Below, piece by piece: positions 59,519 to 64,000 of a DNA stretch of 64,000 nt. The stretch is from Puccinia triticina (Eukaryota > Basidiomycota > Pucciniomycetes > Pucciniales > Pucciniaceae): contig NC_070560.1 in NCBI RefSeq assembly GCF_026914185.1, positions 5,075,501 to 5,139,500 on the forward strand, read 5' to 3'. Each line of letters begins with the position of its first letter. Positions within the stretch are counted from its first letter, which is position 1. Made by a program: the position numbers and the translations under genes. Below the pieces are notes generated by a model that had not been told where the DNA came from, ran no database searches, and saw nothing but the letters and a program-made list of their open reading frames with translations.

Positions 59519-62100
59519 TTACTTTTCGGTGATTTGGCGAGGTGCCTGGGGAATGAGAAATGGACAGCTAGGTTGGTTGGTCCTCCAATGGGTCAAAAAG
59601 TCTACCGTAATAGCCTGTGCTAACTCATGAGGATCTGGCTTTTTTTGGATAGGTACAATTTTACCGGGTGACTGGAATGCCGGTTTGAAGATTTCAACCA
59701 GGTATGCTGACAGATTTTTCCAGATTGGTTCCTCTGGTGTTCGAGGTGATTTGGACCACTCATTAATTGCCGCCATTGACTGGATGAATGACATACATTC
59801 TGATACTGGGGAGTGGCGGTAATTTTTGGAAGCAACAAAGAGACCTCAAACACCGCCAACAAGGAAGTAGGTGAGGGGCTGGAAGTTGTGCCTAGTCTGG
59901 ATTTCCTTGAGTTTCTGGACAGCCGTGGTTTTCGTCTTTAAAGCGTCTCCGGCAGCAATTTGAGTGAGACCAGGGTTGGATCCTGAGTTTGACAGATTGG
60001 CTGTGGCTTCTTGGGCTCGAGATTTTTGCTTGACCTGGCTGTTTTTTAGTGGAGGTCCACTGAGACCGTGAACTTGGAATATAATGTATCCCATATATAC
60101 GTCGATTATGACCTTAGCAAATTCTTTCAGGACATCGATGGCGTGAGAGCGCTGGACAACATTTCCTTCGGCATCAGCAGAGGTTTGGTCGGTCTCACTA
60201 GTCGTTTCAAAATTTGAGAGCGATTTCTTGAGTCCTTCAAGCCATTCAAGAACCTGAAGACCTTGGTTAATTGGTTCGTTGTTGGCATCAGGAGTTGGAG
60301 GTGGTGGGTTGTAGAGCTTAAAAGCCATGACCTCAACTGATGCAGCAATTATCTTGGCCCACTCAGAGATGACTGCAGGAGGTGGGCTTTGGAGACGGTG
60401 AAGAAATCGGATGAGTGTGGACTCAGGATGTTTGGTTTTCGAGGTGGGAGAGACAAATGGCTCAGAGGAGCCAGTTTTTTCTCTTTGGGCAAATACCAAA
60501 ATCAGATTGAAATTGATGACGTCTGGGCAGTTCCATTGGTCATTTGGAGATGGAGCTAAGAAGTCGGTGGCTGAGGGGAGAGTACGATGAATGTTAAATT
60601 ATTGAGGTGAAATGAAGTGAAACAAGGATGTGCAACTAACCCAGAGAGCTAATATTTTTAATCCAAGAAGTGTATGAGCAGAAAGTTCTTTCAAAGTGAA
60701 AATCCATGCTGTGTGGAACTGGGTTCTGGAGAGATTGAGCTCGAAATTGAGCAAGTTTTGAGAGAGCAGCCCATGTGGTTTTGTACCTCTCCCAGTTTGG
60801 CCTCACACCATCAACTTCCTGAGAGATCTTGATCACTGAAATTTGTGCATCGATCGACTTGAGGATAGTTAGATTGGTTGGCAAGTTGGTGGCTCCTGGA
60901 TCACCACCGTTGGAAGTATTTGGTGCAAGGGAAGCAGGGATTCCCGAGGTTTGAGATTTGTCGTTTTGGTTACCGCTAGACTCAATTTCACGACTTGATT
61001 CAGGTGGTACAGGTATTTTGGACTGAGGAGCGTTATCCAGAGGTGGACCTGGGGCTGTAAAATCCAAAAACCATAATTTATCAGTAGGCTGCTGACGGGT
61101 TAGCATATAGAAGTATGACATAGGGCAGGAAAGAAGGAGCAGGTAATTTCCCACCGTAATTGGCAGAGTCGGAAACTGCACTGTTCTCGGTATCTCGAGG
61201 TCCCTTGTCCATTTGAGGCCCGGTAGGTTTGAACAACTCGGCAGGTGATATGGTTTGTGGGGCTGGGTCAAATGTGGTCTGGCTGGGGGTGGCAGGCGTT
61301 TGCGATGCTGGGTTGGCAAGTAAAGGTGTCGCAGATGATGTGTTCACCACCGGGAGGTCAGGACCATTGACGTTATCAGAAGCCGCTGGAGTGTTGGAAT
61401 TTGTAGGAACAGAAACACGTCCTTGGGTTAATAGCGAGGCTGGGTCAACTGAGTTGGCCTTTTTGCTTTTCTTTGTCGATCTTCTTGGGATTGTGGACAC
61501 CAAGGTTGTGCTGCAGGAAGATGGGCGGGGTGGCTGTGCTTCAGTAATACTGATTCCCTCATCGTCTGGTATTTCACCGGTCTCCTCAAATGCTAAGGTG
61601 AAGGGAATAAATCAGCTTTTCGTTCAGGAAACTCTTGAATGGTTTCAACAGATAACACACTCAATTTTGAGTTTTTAATTTCATGAGCGCATTCGCCAAT
61701 CTTCCTCTTGAGGCTCCTTGGCAGCCTCAGATTGACCAAGCCAAGTAACGTTGTTTCAGCAGTTGAAATGTTACGATTGAATTCCTCTGCTGTAATCTGC
61801 TGTATTTCACTTTGGAGGATTGATTGGTCTGGGTTGAGGGGCTCAGGAAGGCTGTTACTTTTCATCAATGTTGAGAACTCTTCAAACGTTGGGGCTGGCA
61901 ATGGCGGACCAAGGAAGTTCTGCTCTAAAACCTCTTTAGCTGTGTGATGTAATCAGTCAGTAAGAGGAACAACAGGAATAAGAACAATCCACTGCCATGA
62001 AATTCTTACTTGGGGGTGGTGTTGGTGGAGCTTCTCGAGTGGCATTGGGTTCGGCTGGTAAGGGAGCTGGATGAGGAGTGTTTGGGGTCTCGGTATTCAT
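59519..62100 (-). CDS. Uncharacterised multi-exon protein (~700 residues)
   Basis: ATG at 62100. Exon 1 is 62100-62010 (Pro-rich, donor GTAAGA); exon 2 starts at 61939 (acceptor cacacag) and encodes FEEFSTLMKSNSLPEPLNP and NISTAETTLLGLVNLRL. A basic/Ser/Thr/Pro-rich exon (61594-61160 region) with PRRSTKKSKKANS follows, then exon ~61053-60640 (ISVIKISQEVDGVRPNWERY), exon ~60570-59850 with helical segments (EWAKIIAASVEVMAFKLY, AIDVLKEFAKVIIDVYMGYI) and a last exon ending at TAA 59519 (KNLSAYLVEIFKPAF). Introns are short GT-AG. No domain was recognised; proline-rich disordered N-terminus and helical C-terminus. Likely lineage-specific. Exact exon joins, especially exon 2/3, need transcripts. Confidence 0.6.
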
Positions 62101-62221
62101 TGTTTTTGTGTGTTGATATGTAAGGAGGATAGGTTGGGAGAATTGATGGAGTTGATTAAATGACGCTTGTGATGTGGAGAAATTATGGGAGGTGGGGGGA
62201 AGAGACAAGAACCATTGAAAA

Positions 62222-63033
62222 GTGCGTGCTTATATATTCTCATTGGAAGCAGGTGACGCATCAACAAAAAGGGTTGTGTACAACCACAATCTATTTGACT
62301 CGATCTTCAATCTACATAGGTCTGAGAGACCATCTTCTAGGTTAATTAATCCCCTTGTAGACAAAGGAATACATAATCAACTGTTCATTATTTATCAGCA
62401 GGGAGCACCACCAGCTGATTTCATCAAGAAACACACTTTGTCATACGTTAAGAATCATGAAGGGCATAGATATGCATTCAGGTCCTAGCACCCAAGTTTG
62501 TCTTTCCCTCTCCAAATAAACCCAGGGGGAATTATCATATGTAATATGGATTCACTCTTTTCTGCATACGAAATAACTCTCAAACAAACAGGTATCACAA
62601 TGGTCACAAGTGTAGATGAAGGATTGGTTGTTTTTGACTTAAACCCCACTTCATCTACATATAAGTTGCAATTGGACTTATCTTGATCATAAGTTCTCTC
62701 TGTTGCGCTAGAAACCCCTGGCAGAGGGCTTAGTTGTGATACAACTTGTAGGTCTGCCCTGTGTCACCAAAACGTACGCGCGTACGTTTTGGTGACATTG
62801 ACCTGGTGATTGCAGATCCCACATTCTTCACGGGATCTACGCTTTGCACAGGAATCGGCATCACAATCCGGTTCCAAAATACCAGAATCTATTTCAAGTA
62901 TCTCCAGCCTCCAGATTATCAAAATGAAGTACAATTGGAGAAAACATCTTTTAGAAGGATACCACCGTTAGAAAAGAAAAGAAACAGCCAACACAAAATC
63001 ACCTGCCCCCCAAAAACCATCATTTTTGATTAA
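62222..63033 (+). pseudogene. Possible broken plus-strand gene around palindrome 2
   Basis: Three consecutive open stretches (62222-62488, 62498-62686, 62798-63033) have protein-like composition (NQLFIIYQQGAPPADFIKK, DEGLVVFDLNPTSSTYKL, IRFQNTRIYFKYLQPPDY) but no common frame or clear introns. The palindrome at 62762-62797 lies between them. They may be a decayed gene or chance frames; no family recognised. Confidence 0.25.
62762..62797. repeat. Perfect 36-bp palindrome, copy 2
   Basis: Each half is TGTCACCAAAACGTACGC. Identical to the central 36 bp of the palindrome at 56552-56595. Confidence 0.95.
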
Positions 63034-64000
63034 TCGACATGCATTCCTCCGCTAGCGCCTGGGACACCTCCCACCTGGTCATCATTCCGTTCTTCAGATT
63101 GAACTCGTTTCTGACCACGGCTTGTCACTCCTCCGTCTGATGGACCACTGGAGCCGGTGTGATTACCCCTTTGGCAAATCTGAGTCAAGCCTTGAGCGAT
63201 CTGTGCAATGTTGACTTCCGGAATTTTTGAAAGAGTATCCTGCTCGAATTTACTCAGACCGTTCCAGAACCCTTGATCATAGCAATCTTTTGGCCAATCA
63301 CGTGCAACGCCAATAGCTCCACCAACAGTCTTCGCGTGGTTACGTGCCGAACGTGCATACATCTTCTTGTTTGTCTCGATTGTTTTGTGATGGGTAGCTT
63401 GGGCTTGCACCATTCGATCGAGATTGTGGAGGATTTCTGTGAGATGAACACTACGCCAAGCTGGAAATACACTAATAGGATTCGCGCCGTCCGGTCCGTC
63501 TTCAATATCCGAGTGGCACCTCTTGTCCTCCAGCACTACCGCCAGTTGGGGAAGATTATGAAAGACTTTATCACCCATCTTACATCGTTGCTCCTTGATC
63601 TGTTGCAGTGCAAAACAAATTATCAACTTGTGTTACTGGTTCAGAAAAACGGGTTGAGCAGGAGACACCGCACTTACATTCTTGCGCCACCTCTGATATT
63701 GTGCCTTGGTTGATTTCTTTGACTTGATATCATCGTACTGGGTAACATCCATATCTCCGTACTGTTGAATCTCTCGCGATTTAGTTTCAAGCCAACGTTT
63801 AATGATAGCTGCCACCTGTCCAGTCTCCTCCTCACTGATTTTCATTGATCGTCCAAGCCATTCCACAGATTTCTTTCCCATCACTTCAATAACCGCAGAG
63901 TTCCAAGTCGAATCCTCGTCACAGGGAACGTTCCATTCAAACGTGAATCTCGAGATTCCAGCTAAGGCTAGCGCTCGCTCAACATCCCCCTTTGTTTGGA
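63030..64000 (-). CDS. Uncharacterised protein, 5' end beyond window
   Basis: Upstream exon from beyond 64000 to 63678 (donor GTAAGTGC), intron 63677-63600 (acceptor caacag), exon 63599-63030 ending TAA. The translated part includes KISEEETGQVAAIIKRWLE, STKAQYQRWRKN, HSDIEDGPDGANPISVFPAW, SARNHAKTVGGAIGVARDW and a Gly/Ser-rich charged tail (GGVTSRGQKRVQSEE). No catalytic motif or domain is recognised. Same strand and style as the 59519-62100 gene, 0.9 kb away; likely lineage-specific. Confidence 0.6.

Noticed and set aside
62800..62812. cctggtg as the right end of the CAC-type element starting at 50621
   Set aside because: The neighbouring bases do not match the inverted CACCAGGGATGTTTCC terminus, and no palindrome or integrase continuation follows.

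Overview
The window is fungal nuclear DNA dominated by nested transposable elements. It most likely comes from a rust fungus (Pucciniales, Puccinia-like). The reasons are small GT-AG introns in nearly every host-type gene, a Tet/JBP-like 2OG-Fe(II) oxygenase of the kind greatly expanded in rusts, chromodomain Ty3 elements, Helitrons and other DNA elements stacked on one another, and moderately AT-rich sequence. No rRNA, tRNA or CRISPR array was recognised. The organism call is inference; everything was read by eye without alignment software.

Left part (1-33687). The substrate is a satellite-like array of two diverged ~175-bp monomers (A and B) alternating as a ~350-bp dimer, seen at 2065-2992, 19835-25225 and 29560-33687. 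It has been split repeatedly. Helitron 1 (2993-19834, minus strand, 16.8 kb) starts TC, ends hairpin+CTAG and sits between host A and T. It carries a Rep/PIF1-helicase gene broken by stops, and five small intron-containing paralogues with three OB-like modules each. Helitron 2 (25226-29559, plus strand) shares the termini but carries only a hAT transposase fragment and captured, still intron-bearing gene pieces. The 3' end of a third Helitron is at 2064, with an inverted 40-bp minisatellite upstream. Two ~475-bp foldback elements made of GCGTAGCG-type repeats (7-bp target duplications), two long-inverted-repeat elements with CAC termini, and a probable solo LTR are also nested in the array or in Helitron 1.

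Middle part (33688-50620). A Ty3-type element A (5' LTR 33688-35332) is interrupted by a second, very young, full-length chromodomain Ty3 element B (40843-50168, identical-length 872-bp LTRs, 5-bp duplication TAGAT). Both share an unusual layout. A spliced ORF1 overlaps the 5' part of the gag-pol frame, and the gag-pol ATG lies inside the last ORF1 intron, so splicing would choose which protein is made. This is the best candidate for an undescribed system in the window.

Right part (50621-64000). Element A's integrase stops abruptly at a CACCAGG terminus resembling the CAC-ended DNA element at 30495, so what follows may be a large DNA transposon or ordinary flank. It holds a Tet/JBP-like dioxygenase gene (minus strand), two multi-exon genes of unknown function on the minus strand (59519-62100 and 63030 to beyond the edge), one uncertain plus-strand gene (57295-58183), and two copies of a perfect palindrome (44 and 36 bp) 6.2 kb apart.
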